Assembly: GCF_928381705.1 (NCBI RefSeq) | Contig: NZ_CAKMSR010000011.1 | Location: 29,502 to 93,501, forward strand | Source of the DNA: Rothia nasimurium | GTDB taxonomy: Bacteria > Actinomycetota > Actinomycetes > Actinomycetales > Micrococcaceae | DNA: 64,000 nucleotides | Direction of reading: 5' to 3' | Shown: positions 1 to 7,853 of the stretch, piece by piece | Layout of the letters: every line of letters begins with the position of its first letter | Numbering within the stretch: the first letter of the stretch is position 1 | The notes under the pieces: model-generated | Database searches by the model: none | Told to the model about the DNA's origin: nothing | Seen by the model: the letters and a program-made list of their open reading frames with translations, nothing else | Translations under genes and position numbers: made by a program

Positions 1-2
1 TG

Positions 3-566
3 GACGGCGAAGCCCGCCTTTCTGGCCACGGAGTCTCCTGGTGTGCAACCTGCGACGGCTTCTTCTTCAAGGAGAAAGCCCTGGCTGTTATTGGCGGCGG
101 CGATTCCGCCCTCGAAGAGGCCCTGTTCCTGACCTCTTTTGCGTCTAAGGTCTACCTGGTTCACCGCCGCGATTCATTCCGCGCTTCTGAGATCATGGCC
201 CAGCGCGCCCTGGCTCACGAGAAGATTGAGGTTATCTGGGATTCGGTCGTCAAGACCATTGACGGCGACGAGAAGGTTTCTGGCCTGACCCTGTCGAATG
301 TGAAGACCGGTGAGGAAACCACCCTGGATGTTGAGGGTGTCTTCGTTGCTATCGGCTCAGACCCCCGCACTTCCTTGGTGCAGGGCCAGCTGGAGCTGAC
401 CGAGGCCGGCACCATCGCCGTAGAGGGCCGCTCTTCACGCACCTCTATTCCCGGCGTCTTTGCCGCGGGCGACGTCATCGACCCCACCTACCGCCAGGCC
501 ATCACCGCAGCCGGTTCAGGCTGCGTTGCGGCCCTGGATGCCCAGCACTATCTTGAGGCTCTCTAG
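3..566 (+). CDS. trxB: Thioredoxin reductase, 3' part (5' end outside window)
   Basis: FAD/NADPH enzyme that keeps thioredoxin reduced. The reading frame is open from the first base of the window and lacks its start. It encodes WCATCDG, the redox-active CxxC of bacterial low-molecular-weight thioredoxin reductases, then GGGDSA of the NADPH-binding Rossmann fold with the following HRRDSFRAS, and ends with the FAD-contacting AAGDV stretch. trxA follows after 35 bp in the same direction, the usual trxB-trxA operon. The family assignment is secure; only the N-terminal FAD-binding half is missing because the window begins inside the gene. Confidence 0.96.
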   Translation, partial: DGEARLSGHGVSWCATCDGFFFKEKALAVIGGGDSALEEALFLTSFASKVYLVHRRDSFRASEIMAQRALAHEKIEVIWDSVVKTIDGDEKVSGLTLSNVKTGEETTLDVEGVFVAIGSDPRTSLVQGQLELTEAGTIAVEGRSSRTSIPGVFAAGDVIDPTYRQAITAAGSGCVAALDAQHYLEAL

Positions 567-601
567 GCCTCCCCTAGCCCCTCTACGAAAGGTTATTTAT
601 C

Positions 602-922
602 ATGGCACAGCAGGTTACTGACGCTACTTTTGCTGACGAGGTTCTGAAGTCAGACAAGCCCGTCATCGTCGATTTCTGGGCTGAATGGTGCGGCCCCTGC
701 CGCATGGTCGGCCCCATCATCGACCAGCTCGGTGAAGAGTACGGCGATAAGGTCAAGGTGCTCAAGCTCGATGTTGAGAACAACCCCGCCACCGCAATGA
801 AGTACGGCATCACTTCTATCCCCGCCATCTACGTTTTCAAGGACGGCGAGGTTGCCAAGCAGACCGTCGGCGCTAAGCCCAAGGCTGCCCTGGAGCAGGA
901 GTTTGCGGAGTTCCTCAAGTAG
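602..922 (+). CDS. trxA: Thioredoxin
   Basis: Cytosolic disulfide reductase, 106 aa, the normal length for thioredoxin 1. The active site WCGPC is at residues 29-33, followed by the conserved cis-Pro loop (ITSIPAIYVF). ATG is preceded by AAAGG at a suitable distance. It is reduced by the TrxB encoded just upstream and is probably cotranscribed with it; a strong hairpin follows the stop codon. Confidence 0.97.
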   Translation: MAQQVTDATFADEVLKSDKPVIVDFWAEWCGPCRMVGPIIDQLGEEYGDKVKVLKLDVENNPATAMKYGITSIPAIYVFKDGEVAKQTVGAKPKAALEQEFAEFLK

Positions 923-950
923 GCTTTGCTGCTTCTCTAGACACCCCTGA

Positions 951-984
951 CAAGCCCCTCAGCTTCCCGCTGAGGGGCTTGTTT
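951..984 (+). terminator. Rho-independent terminator of trxBA
   Basis: Perfect 13-bp stem CAAGCCCCTCAGC / GCTGAGGGGCTTG with a 5-nt loop followed by TTT, 28 bp after the trxA stop. Confidence 0.9.
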
Positions 985-1027
985 GTGGCCACAGAAGGCT
1001 GCCAGAGACACCAGAAGAGGGCCGGAA

Positions 1028-1043
1028 TGTTCCACGTGAAACC
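1028..1043. promoter_or_regulatory. Degenerate parS-like site
   Basis: TGTTCCACGTGAAACC differs at two positions from the parS palindrome TGTTTCACGTGAAACA. It lies 0.7 kb from the next parS-like site, at the outer edge of the cluster. Confidence 0.6.
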
Positions 1044-1311
1044 CAGCAGATTGACCGTTGTTTCCATCAAAATAGAACTAAGATTGCGCTGCAGAGCAAA
1101 AGTAGGCAGAAATTTGCTCCTCGTCGTTGCCCCAACGTATGCGGCGCGGAGGGGAGCTTCTGGGGTGGTAGGTGTAGTTCCCCACCGTTCTAGCGAGCTA
1201 ACCACTGGGCTACTTCAGGACGAGTTTGAGGCAGGTTTTCTGGCAGGGTGGGGTAGACTGTTTGGCTACTTCACGGATGAGTTCAGGTATATCCACATGC
1301 CCCACCTAAAA

Positions 1312-1356
1312 CATCTGTTGCATACGTGCAACAGATGGTGCATGCACGCAACAGAT
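1312..1356. repeat. Hairpin with a third repeat arm
   Basis: CATCTGTTGCA (1312-1322) pairs perfectly with TGCAACAGATG (1327-1337) across 4 nt, and GCAACAGAT recurs at 1348-1356 after GGTGCATGCAC. There is no T run on the plus side. On the minus strand it lies beyond the end of the 1392-1670 gene, so it could be that gene's terminator or an operator array. Confidence 0.5.
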
Positions 1357-1391
1357 ATTTTGAAACATTAATCCCTTCGTTTACAAGAATC

Positions 1392-1670
1392 TCACTTCTT
1401 TTTCTTTTCAAGAAGACTAAATCCCCATAATAAAAGCACCAACGGTGTCAACAGGGTCGATAGAGGCGGGTAACTTTTCACCACTACACCCTGGGGAAAA
1501 GAATCCCAAGTGCAGGTATATCCCAGCGGAATAAGAGAAACTCCGGCATCTCCATAGATTGAATCTAGATTTGTTGGGCACGAAGTAAACATACGAGAAA
1601 ATACAAATACTTCAATAAATGCAACGAACACCCACAGGGAGAGGGCTATAAAAAATAATTTTTTAGACAT
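1392..1670 (-). CDS. Small hypothetical membrane protein, 92 aa
   Basis: Not assigned to a family. The ATG at 1670 is preceded by GGAGG eight bases upstream, which favours it over in-frame starts further upstream. The protein has two hydrophobic segments (about residues 4-22 and 68-84) separated by a polar loop with two cysteines (SCPTN and GYTCTW), and ends in four lysines. An extracytoplasmic loop with a disulfide is possible but inferred. The region is more AT-rich than its neighbours. It sits in the same orientation as the 1790-2113 gene, another small membrane protein. Confidence 0.7.
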   Translation of the reverse strand: MSKKLFFIALSLWVFVAFIEVFVFSRMFTSCPTNLDSIYGDAGVSLIPLGYTCTWDSFPQGVVVKSYPPLSTLLTPLVLLLWGFSLLEKKKK

Positions 1671-1727
1671 ATCATCAACCTCCATATATGACATGTATTC
1701 AACAAAAGTGACTTAAAAATCGGGTAA

Positions 1728-1743
1728 TGTTTCACGTGAAACG
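1728..1743. promoter_or_regulatory. parS site (15/16 match)
   Basis: TGTTTCACGTGAAACG, one base from the perfect palindrome; intergenic between the two small membrane-protein genes. Confidence 0.85.
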
Positions 1744-1789
1744 GCAAAAATCTCAGAATTTACAATAATTCAACCCTGGAGAGGTGCTT

Positions 1790-2113
1790 TTAAGATTCTA
1801 GAGGGTCTTTGCCAGGATCATGAATTGACGAGCTATCCCTGCCGCTTTTCTGGGGAGCTTCAAATCTGGCCGACCGCCCGGGGGCAAAAGAAGAACCATA
1901 TAATTCCATAGGCTGAGCTAAACCATCACCCAACGTCGACTTATCACCGGAAAATATATCACCTTTACTAGTGGCAGATTTATTTTTAGATTTTCCCGCT
2001 TTAGGCTTTTCTTTAATAACCACACGGCGCACAATGACGACAAAGGCAAGAAACATCAAACCGTAAATAATGAAAACGCCAAACCAGGAAATAAGTTCAT
2101 AGAAAAAATTCAT
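1790..2113 (-). CDS. Hypothetical single-pass membrane protein, 107 aa
   Basis: The ATG at 2113 is chosen because AAGGAGG lies 8 bp upstream; an in-frame GTG three codons earlier overlaps that ribosome-binding site. Residues about 7-28 form one hydrophobic helix followed by a basic stretch (VVRRVVIKEKPK), predicting an N-out/C-in anchor with a roughly 75-residue polar, low-complexity cytoplasmic tail. No family recognised. Sits between parS sites near parAB, but nothing ties it functionally to segregation. Confidence 0.7.
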   Translation of the reverse strand: MNFFYELISWFGVFIIYGLMFLAFVVIVRRVVIKEKPKAGKSKNKSATSKGDIFSGDKSTLGDGLAQPMELYGSSFAPGRSARFEAPQKSGRDSSSIHDPGKDPLES

Positions 2114-2212
2114 CGTTATCACCTCCTTGTGATACCCCCAGTATAGAACAGCCCCTCACCCAAACCTCACACAATATTTACTGCGAGTTAGAAAAATCAG
2201 AGTCTCCCGACG

Positions 2213-2281
2213 AGAAGGGACCAAATTAGTTCCGATTGCACGCGCACCATCGAGGAAATCAGGAGAATTTTGGTCCCTTCT
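2213..2281. repeat. Inverted repeat with long loop
   Basis: AGAAGGGACCAAA at 2213-2225 is exactly complementary to TTTGGTCCCTTCT at 2269-2281, with a 43-nt loop. The arm resembles part of the hairpin at 40378-40444 (AAGGGGACCGCAAAAC), so both may belong to one palindromic repeat family. Confidence 0.55.
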
Positions 2282-2449
2282 GCAAAAACTGAGGCTCTAG
2301 AAGCCACTCTCAGCGCCTAACGCGACTTAACCGGCATCCAAGTAAGTTGCACCCTCTTTAAGGCCCTCAGACGGCCGTACAGCGCTTTTTCACCTCTCCA
2401 CAAGCCCAAAAAACCTATATTTCCGCTCAGGGGGCACCCACATGCGCCA

Positions 2450-2465
2450 TGTTTCACGTGAAACA
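2450..2465. promoter_or_regulatory. parS site (perfect)
   Basis: TGTTTCACGTGAAACA, identical to the bacterial parS consensus, downstream of parB. Confidence 0.93.
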
Positions 2466-2547
2466 TAAAGAAGCGGTACCTGCACTTCGAGCAGGTACCG
2501 CTTCCAGGTCTCAAGGGCAGGCCAGCCAGCCCAAACTGACCGATCCC

Positions 2548-3657
2548 CTACTTTTTCTTGAGCTTGGGATCAATGATGTCAAGAATTCGGTTGAGGTCAT
2601 CCACCGAAGCGAACTCAATGGTCATCTTGCCCTTACGAGCTCCCAGATTTATTTTGACGTTGGTATCCAGCTTGTCTGCTAGAGCATCTGCCAGATAATC
2701 CAGTCGCTCAGAGTGATCCTGGACCTTGGCACCCTTCTTGGTTCGCTCGGGCTCAACAGAAGATCCTGCAGCTACGAGCTCTTCAACGGCACGCACAGAT
2801 AGACCCTCATTGACGATTTTCTGAGCCAGAGTCTCAATATCAGCGGCCTTTTTCAACCCCAGCAGGGCACGGGCATGGCCAGAAGAAATGGTGCCGGCAG
2901 CAACCCGGCGCTGAACCAGGGCAGGCAGTTTCAGCAGGCGGATAGTATTTGAAATCTGCGGGCGAGAGCGACCAATGCGTTGGGCCAGCTGTTCCTGGGT
3001 GGTTCCAAACTCTTCCAGAAGCTGCTGGTAGGCGGCAGCTTCTTCTATGGGGTTGAGCTGTGAACGGTGGAGGTTCTCCAGCAGGGCGTCCCGCAGCAGG
3101 TCTTCGTCCTGGGTCTCACGAATAATCGCAGGAATGGTGGTTAGGCCCGCCCGCTGGGTAGCGCGCCAGCGGCGCTCACCCATGATGAGTTCGTATTTTT
3201 CAGCACCCTTTTCCCGGCTGGGGCGCACAACAATCGGCTGTAGCACACCGATTTCTTTAATAGAGTGCACCAGCTCCTGCATATCGTGCTCGTCAAAGTC
3301 GGTACGAGGCTGCTTACGGTTGGGGTGAATATCGGTGACGTTGAGGGTCGCAAAATCAGCGCCAGGAACAGGCACAAGGCCGTCTCCTGCTGCAGCGGTT
3401 TCGTCGCCGAAGAAGAAATCGACAGGACGCCGCGAACTGGTTGCCGTGCGGAGGGCAGCTCCCATATCCGCCCGCTTCTTCTTGGATGTTTCACGTGAAA
3501 CACTCTTTTGAGCGGGGGCAGGAACCTCCACACCTAGGCCCAGATCGAGCTGTTCACTATCTGCCGGAGCGTTTTCTTTCTTCTCGACCGGGGGCTTTGT
3601 GCTCTCCGGAATGAGGGCTCCCAGACCCCGACCTAGACCGCGTTTTTTCTCTGCCAC
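2548..3657 (-). CDS. parB: Chromosome-partitioning protein ParB
   Basis: CTP-dependent DNA clamp that loads at parS and spreads to form the segregation complex moved by ParA. The start is GTG at 3657 (369 aa), with GGAGG 5 bases upstream and the typical N-terminal KRGLGRGLGALIP, the ParA-stimulating motif. GERRWRA at about residues 160-166 is the CTP/spreading motif. A helix-turn-helix (TQEQLAQRIGRSRPQISN) reads parS, and a C-terminal Lys-rich dimerisation domain ends in KLKKK. A perfect parS is embedded in the coding sequence and read as SVSRET. An in-frame upstream extension lacks a ribosome-binding site. Confidence 0.96.
   Translation of the reverse strand: MAEKKRGLGRGLGALIPESTKPPVEKKENAPADSEQLDLGLGVEVPAPAQKSVSRETSKKKRADMGAALRTATSSRRPVDFFFGDETAAAGDGLVPVPGADFATLNVTDIHPNRKQPRTDFDEHDMQELVHSIKEIGVLQPIVVRPSREKGAEKYELIMGERRWRATQRAGLTTIPAIIRETQDEDLLRDALLENLHRSQLNPIEEAAAYQQLLEEFGTTQEQLAQRIGRSRPQISNTIRLLKLPALVQRRVAAGTISSGHARALLGLKKAADIETLAQKIVNEGLSVRAVEELVAAGSSVEPERTKKGAKVQDHSERLDYLADALADKLDTNVKINLGARKGKMTIEFASVDDLNRILDIIDPKLKKK
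3487..3502. promoter_or_regulatory. parS site inside parB (perfect)
   Basis: TGTTTCACGTGAAACA within parB, translated on the minus strand as part of SVSRET in a disordered linker between the N-terminal motif and the ParB core. Confidence 0.93.
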
Positions 3658-3724
3658 ATTGACCTCCGTGCTCAAAAGTTTTCTCCACCCAAGTCTAGTG
3701 GAGTCAGCTGCGCTGCGTAGACCA

Positions 3725-3754
3725 ACGGCGCCCCGTGTAAACACAAGGCGCCGT
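3725..3754 (-). terminator. Hairpin between parA and parB
   Basis: ACGGCGCC (3725-3732) and GGCGCCGT (3747-3754) form an 8-bp stem around a loop with GTGTAAACAC. It may attenuate readthrough from parA into parB; no clear U tract. Confidence 0.45.
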
Positions 3755-3856
3755 CATTCTTACTGAGCTTGTTCGAAAGGCTACGCAGGCTCACGCTCGC
3801 TGCGACCCTACCTTGCCTTTCTTTAGATATTTACTAAAACATCGCAAAGAAGGTGT

Positions 3857-4864
3857 TTACACTCTTTTTGCCATCTCCATAGCAGCCTTCAGGTAGGCCA
3901 CAGCACCGGGTGATGCAGGGTCATAGCTCATCACGGTTTGCTGGTAGCTGGGAGCTTCAGAGATGCGCACAGAGCGGGGAATAGCGGTTTCAAGCACCTG
4001 CTCAGGGAAATGTTCACGCACTTCGTCAGCCACCTGAGATGAGAGGTTGGTGCGGCCGTCGTACATGGTAAGCAAGATAGTGCTGATGTGCAGATCAGAG
4101 TTGAGGTGCTTTTGAATCATGCCGATATTTTTGAGCAGCTGGCTCAGACCTTCCAGGGCGTAGTACTCACACTGAATGGGAATGAGCACCTCCCGGGCGG
4201 CGCAGAAGGCATTGATGGTGAGCAGCCCTAGCGAGGGAGGGCAGTCGATAAAGATATAGTCAAGACGCGGCAGTCCGGCAACTTCTCGCGCGGCAGCATA
4301 ATCAGAGACAGCGCTCTTCAAACGGGTCTCTCGAGCCACCATAGAAACCAGTTCAATCTCGGCTCCTGCAAGATCGATATTGGCTGGAGCGCACCAGAGG
4401 TTTTCGATATCGGGGCAGGGCTGCACAATATCTGCCAGGGGCTTGTCGTCAATCAGCACATCGTAGGTAGAGGGAACCTCCACCCCGTGTTCTATGCCCA
4501 GCGCGGTCGAGGCATTACCCTGGGGGTCGTTATCTATGACCAGCACATTCATGCCCTTGAGGGCGAGCGCCGCGGCAAGGTTCACTGCGGTTGATGTTTT
4601 ACCCACCCCGCCCTTCTGGTTAGAGATGGTGAAGATGCGGGTCTCTCGGGGGCGACTGAGGGTTTCACTGGCCAGCTCTTCGAACTGCTGCTTGGCCGAG
4701 CGAGCCTGCTGGGTGATGGGGTTATTCTGGGCGGACGCAAGGTCAGCACGCTCTAGCTTTTCACGTGTTTCACGTGAAACATGTGAGCCGCGGTCGGGCT
4801 TTGCGGAGGCGTCCTGAGGTTCAGGTGGTAACCCAAAATCGGGAATATTGGAGATAGTAGACAC
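3857..4864 (-). CDS. parA: Chromosome-partitioning ATPase ParA
   Basis: Deviant-Walker P-loop ATPase that positions ParB-parS complexes on the nucleoid. GTG start at 4864, 335 aa. The deviant Walker A KGGVGKT is at residues 84-90, followed by DNDPQGNAS, DYIFIDCPPSLG (Walker B) and the C-terminal RISEAPSYQQ typical of chromosomal ParA/Soj. A long N-terminal extension of about 70 residues precedes the ATPase domain, as in other actinobacteria. A perfect parS lies in this extension (HVSRET, residues 28-33). parB follows about 200 bp downstream on the same strand. Confidence 0.96.
   Translation of the reverse strand: MSTISNIPDFGLPPEPQDASAKPDRGSHVSRETREKLERADLASAQNNPITQQARSAKQQFEELASETLSRPRETRIFTISNQKGGVGKTSTAVNLAAALALKGMNVLVIDNDPQGNASTALGIEHGVEVPSTYDVLIDDKPLADIVQPCPDIENLWCAPANIDLAGAEIELVSMVARETRLKSAVSDYAAAREVAGLPRLDYIFIDCPPSLGLLTINAFCAAREVLIPIQCEYYALEGLSQLLKNIGMIQKHLNSDLHISTILLTMYDGRTNLSSQVADEVREHFPEQVLETAIPRSVRISEAPSYQQTVMSYDPASPGAVAYLKAAMEMAKRV
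4758..4781. promoter_or_regulatory. parS site inside parA, with adjoining half site
   Basis: Perfect TGTTTCACGTGAAACA at 4766-4781, overlapped on its left by an additional TTTTCACGTG, so two CACGTG cores occur 9 bp apart. On the minus strand it encodes HVSRET of ParA. Confidence 0.92.
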
Positions 4865-4985
4865 CGGCTGTGCTCCCTCGGTAGGTGTGGTGGTCTCGCT
4901 TATCTAAGGTTACCCGCTCTCTCCCACCTCTCGAAACATCGAAAAATAAACACCATCATTAAGTTGTTTTACAGATAAAAACCCA

Positions 4986-5001
4986 TGTTTCACGTGAAAC
5001 A
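4986..5001. promoter_or_regulatory. parS site upstream of parA (perfect)
   Basis: TGTTTCACGTGAAACA in the 165-bp divergent region between parA and the GNAT gene; ParB bound here could also influence either promoter. Confidence 0.93.
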
Positions 5002-5028
5002 CTTTGCGTACCCCTATAATCACTGACC

Positions 5029-5550
5029 ATGACCACCATTCGCAGAGCCCTCCCCCACGACGCCCAGACCCTAGCGGCCCTATCTGCTACCACCTATGCG
5101 CAGACCTTCAACTACTACCCGCCCGAAGACCTAAAGCACTATCTCTCCACCACCTACACCGCCGAAAACTACCTCGCCTATCTCGCAGACCCCCGCACCG
5201 CCATCTGGCTGGCAGAAGATACGGACGCCGGCACCCCGCTGGGCTACGTCATGGCAGGCTCTGCTGGTCTGCCCCACCCTGATTGCAGCGACCAGGACGG
5301 TGAACTCAAACGCCTCTACGTCTTAGAGGACCAGCAGGGCTCAGGGCTGGGCACCAGACTGCTAGAGACAGCCCTGGAGTGGCTGGATCGCGAGTATCCC
5401 CACCGTTCCCTCTGGTTGGGGGTCTGGTCTGAAAACTACGGCGCCCAGCGCCTCTACCAGCGCTACGGCTTTGCGCGCGTTGGTGACTACTACTTCACGG
5501 TTGGCTCTACTCAAGACTACGAGTTCATTTTCAGAAGAGACCCCCGATAG
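5029..5550 (+). CDS. GNAT-family N-acetyltransferase
   Basis: 173 aa, full length for a single GNAT domain, an acetyl-CoA-dependent acyltransferase of unknown substrate. The acetyl-CoA pyrophosphate loop is visible as RLYVLEDQQGSGLGTRLLE (about residues 94-112), followed by the C-terminal YQRYGFARVG signature (about 144-153). Divergent from parA with a parS between them; ends in a strong bidirectional hairpin shared with rsmG. Confidence 0.88.
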   Translation: MTTIRRALPHDAQTLAALSATTYAQTFNYYPPEDLKHYLSTTYTAENYLAYLADPRTAIWLAEDTDAGTPLGYVMAGSAGLPHPDCSDQDGELKRLYVLEDQQGSGLGTRLLETALEWLDREYPHRSLWLGVWSENYGAQRLYQRYGFARVGDYYFTVGSTQDYEFIFRRDPR

Positions 5551-5563
5551 GTCCCAAACAAAA

Positions 5564-5595
5564 AGCCCGGCTTCCCTGTACAGGGAAGCCGGGCT
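5564..5595. terminator. Bidirectional terminator between GNAT gene and rsmG
   Basis: Perfect 15-bp stem AGCCCGGCTTCCCTG / CAGGGAAGCCGGGCT with a 2-nt gap, preceded by AAAAA on the plus strand, so the minus-strand transcript has a U run. Confidence 0.85.
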
Positions 5596-5615
5596 GTGCC
5601 GTCCTGGTCTAAAGC

Positions 5616-6266
5616 CTAGAGGCTTACTCGCACCACGGTGGTGGGCTCTTCGAGCAGGGTCTCGCCAGCAACCAGAATTTCGGTCTCGCGAGCGCCGTAC
5701 TTGTTGAGCTTCTTCTGAGCCTTGGTAATCTCGTCCGCCGCGCTGCGGCCCTTGAGGGCTAGCAGCTGGCCGGTGCCGCGCAGAATCGGCAGGGTGATGT
5801 CCAGCAGGCCAACGAGGGCTGAGACGGCACGGGCGGTCACGTAGTCAGCGTCAACCTGACCTACGGCCTGCTCAGCGCGCGAGCGCAGAATATCGACGTT
5901 ATCGAGCCCGAGATCGTCCACGACCTCGGTCAGCCAGATAACTCGGCGCTCCAAGGGCTCAATGAGGGTCAGCTGCAGGTCGGGGCGGGCAATGGCCAGG
6001 CAGAGGCCGGGCAGGCCCGCACCGGAGCCCACGTCGGCGACGCGGGCGCCGTCCTCGATGAACTCCTCAACCACGGCGCAGTTGAGCACGTGGCGCTCCC
6101 AGAGGCGGGGAACCTCACGGGGGCCAATCAGGCCGCGTTCGATGCCGCTGGTAGCTAGGTGCTCCACGTAGCGCTCTGCCAGGGGCAGGCGGTCACCGAA
6201 GATCTGGTCAGCAGCTACCAGGGTGGGGCCTGCTAGCTCGGGTAGAGCAGTGTTTTCTTCGCTCAT
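5616..6266 (-). CDS. rsmG: 16S rRNA (guanine-527-N7)-methyltransferase RsmG (GidB)
   Basis: Methylates G527 of 16S rRNA using S-adenosylmethionine. 216 aa, standard length. The SAM-binding motif VADVGSGAGLPGL lies around residue 80, followed by LTLIEPLERRVIWL, and RHVLNCA is typical of RsmG. ATG at 6266 has GGAGG 11 bases upstream. In this family loss of function gives low-level streptomycin resistance; the gene here looks intact. It is the last gene of the rpmH-rnpA-yidD-yidC-jag-rsmG run. Confidence 0.96.
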   Translation of the reverse strand: MSEENTALPELAGPTLVAADQIFGDRLPLAERYVEHLATSGIERGLIGPREVPRLWERHVLNCAVVEEFIEDGARVADVGSGAGLPGLCLAIARPDLQLTLIEPLERRVIWLTEVVDDLGLDNVDILRSRAEQAVGQVDADYVTARAVSALVGLLDITLPILRGTGQLLALKGRSAADEITKAQKKLNKYGARETEILVAGETLLEEPTTVVRVSL

Positions 6267-6269
6267 GGT

Positions 6270-6800
6270 TTAGTCCTCCGCCGGCATGATGACGATATGG
6301 CGGTCGGGGCCAGCGCCTTCGGACTCGGAGTGGAGGCCGTGGGCTGCCACGATGTCGTGTACCAGCTTGCGCTCGTAGGAGCCCAGGGGCTCCAGGTGCA
6401 CGTCGTCACCGGTTTCTTTGACGCGGGCAATGGCGGTTTCGGCCATGTCCACGAGAGCCTTCTGGCGGCCGGCACGATGCTCAGCGATGTCCAGAATCAG
6501 GCGGGTGCGCTGGCCGGTGGCAGCCAGCACCGAGAGGCGCACGAGCTCCTGCAGGGCGTCCAGCACTTCGCCGTCTTCACCCACGAGGGCAGAGAGTTCA
6601 GTGTTATTGCCGTCCTCGGTTACAACCGAGAGGTAGGTGCGGCCGTTGCGCACCTCGATGTCGATGTCGCCGTCGATGTCTGCGATGTCGAGAAGTTCTT
6701 CGAGGTAGTCAGCGGCGATGTCGCCTTCGTCCTCAAAGCCCTGGTCGGGGTCGGTATCTAGGACGTCATCTGCGGCGGTTTCTTCGTAGGCTTCAGTCAT
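6270..6800 (-). CDS. jag: RNA-binding protein KhpB/Jag (KH and R3H domains)
   Basis: 176 aa. An acidic N-terminal region (TEAYEETAADDVLDTDPDQG) is followed by a KH-like domain with VGEDGEVLDALQELVRL (about residues 90-110) and a C-terminal R3H domain around SYERKLVHDIVAAHGLHSES. In Gram-positives KhpB partners with KhpA to bind RNAs. Located between yidC and rsmG as in most Gram-positive origins; only 3 bp separate its stop from the rsmG start, indicating translational coupling. Confidence 0.93.
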   Translation of the reverse strand: MTEAYEETAADDVLDTDPDQGFEDEGDIAADYLEELLDIADIDGDIDIEVRNGRTYLSVVTEDGNNTELSALVGEDGEVLDALQELVRLSVLAATGQRTRLILDIAEHRAGRQKALVDMAETAIARVKETGDDVHLEPLGSYERKLVHDIVAAHGLHSESEGAGPDRHIVIMPAED

Positions 6801-6823
6801 GGGGGTTCCTCCTGTAGCTGCCG

Positions 6824-7795
6824 CTATTTCTTCTTGTTCTGCTGCTTTTGGCGCTTCTTGCTCATAGGCTGCTGACGCTGGCCGCGGTTAGCGCGCTCAC
6901 GCTGGGCTTCGAGCTCGGCTTCGTGCTGCTCCTTGGTCTTACCGACGGGGGGCAGACCCTTAGCGGCGCGGCGCTCGTTGAGCTCGCGCTCAGCCTGGGA
7001 GCCGGGGGTGGGGTTGTTCTTGATGACCCAGTACTGCTGGCCCAGTGACCAGAAGTTGGAGACGGTCCAGTAGACGAGCACGCCCAGGGGGAAGTTGATA
7101 CCCGAGATGGCGAAGACCAGGGGCAGCACGTAGAGCATGATCTGCTGCTGGCGGTATATGGAGGACTGCTTGGCGGCGTCCGACATGTTCTTCGCCGAGA
7201 GCTGCTTGGTGATGTAGAACTGGGTGGCGCTCATGAGCACTACCATGATGGCGGCGATGATGATGGTCGCTGCGTGGTTGCCATCGCCGGGGCGCATCAT
7301 AGTGGAGAAGAGGGGTGCGCCGAAGATGTAGGCGTCGTTGAACTGCTCGACCTTGTCGTTGGAGAGCATGAGGATGCTCTCATTGTTGGCAGCTGCGCTG
7401 GGTACACCGTTGAGTACCTGGAAGAGGCCGAAGAAGATGGGCATCTGCACCAGGATGGGCATGCAGGAGGCCAGGGGGTTGGAGCCGGTCTTGCGGTAGA
7501 GTTCCATCTGCTCCTGGGCCATGGCCTGGCGGGAGAGCTGGTCGGTCTTGCCCTTGTACTTGGCCTGGAGCTTGGCCAGTTCGGGCTGCAGTTCCTGCAT
7601 GCCGCGCATGGCCTTGATCTGCTTCATGAAGAGCGGGATGGTGAGGGTTCGCATGACCAGGGTCAGGCCGATGATGGCCAGTACCCAGGTGACGCCGGAC
7701 GCGGGGTCCATGCCGATGGCGGTGAAGAGTTCGTGGAATGCCCAGAGAATCGCCGAGACGATCCATTTGAAGGGCCAGAGAATGATGTCGAACAT
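6824..7795 (-). CDS. yidC: Membrane protein insertase YidC/OxaA
   Basis: 323 aa polytopic membrane protein that inserts and folds membrane proteins with or without SecYEG. Hydrophobic segments are at about residues 1-25, 34-55, 108-130, 180-200 and 218-250. TIPLFMKQIKAMRGMQELQPELAKLQAKYKGK is the conserved cytoplasmic coiled-coil/catalytic loop (quoted here only as a landmark). The highly basic Gln/Lys tail is typical of Gram-positive YidC and contacts ribosomes. It lacks the large periplasmic P1 domain of proteobacterial YidC. Its start has GGGAGAG upstream; yidD lies about 60 bp further upstream. Confidence 0.95.
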   Translation of the reverse strand: MFDIILWPFKWIVSAILWAFHELFTAIGMDPASGVTWVLAIIGLTLVMRTLTIPLFMKQIKAMRGMQELQPELAKLQAKYKGKTDQLSRQAMAQEQMELYRKTGSNPLASCMPILVQMPIFFGLFQVLNGVPSAAANNESILMLSNDKVEQFNDAYIFGAPLFSTMMRPGDGNHAATIIIAAIMVVLMSATQFYITKQLSAKNMSDAAKQSSIYRQQQIMLYVLPLVFAISGINFPLGVLVYWTVSNFWSLGQQYWVIKNNPTPGSQAERELNERRAAKGLPPVGKTKEQHEAELEAQRERANRGQRQQPMSKKRQKQQNKKK

Positions 7796-7853
7796 AGTTC
7801 TCTCCCTGGCTCGGGTGTGTGAGCCGGTTGTGGTGGACTGCAGCCAGTGCCTG

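Larger units (their letters stand above)
985..1391. other. Intergenic region with a parS-like site and a hairpin
   Basis: No convincing gene. A 130-codon open frame crosses it on the plus strand but has no ribosome-binding site and no recognisable protein character. The region holds a degenerate parS site (1028-1043) and a hairpin with a third repeat arm (1312-1356). Confidence 0.6.
2114..2547. other. parB downstream region with inverted repeat and parS
   Basis: 434 bp without a supported gene. It contains a 13-bp inverted repeat (2213-2225 / 2269-2281), a perfect parS (2450-2465), and GCGGTACCTGC / GCAGGTACCGC arms around 2473-2503 that make a strong hairpin just beyond the parB stop, the likely parB terminator on the minus strand. 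Confidence 0.6.

Noticed and set aside
1184..1216. tRNA-like D-arm sequence on the minus strand
   Set aside because: A short resemblance to a D arm only; no acceptor or T-arm pairing could be found around it.
979..1371. 130-codon plus-strand frame after trxA
   Set aside because: No ribosome-binding site, begins in the terminator, crosses the parS-like site and hairpin; no protein-like features.
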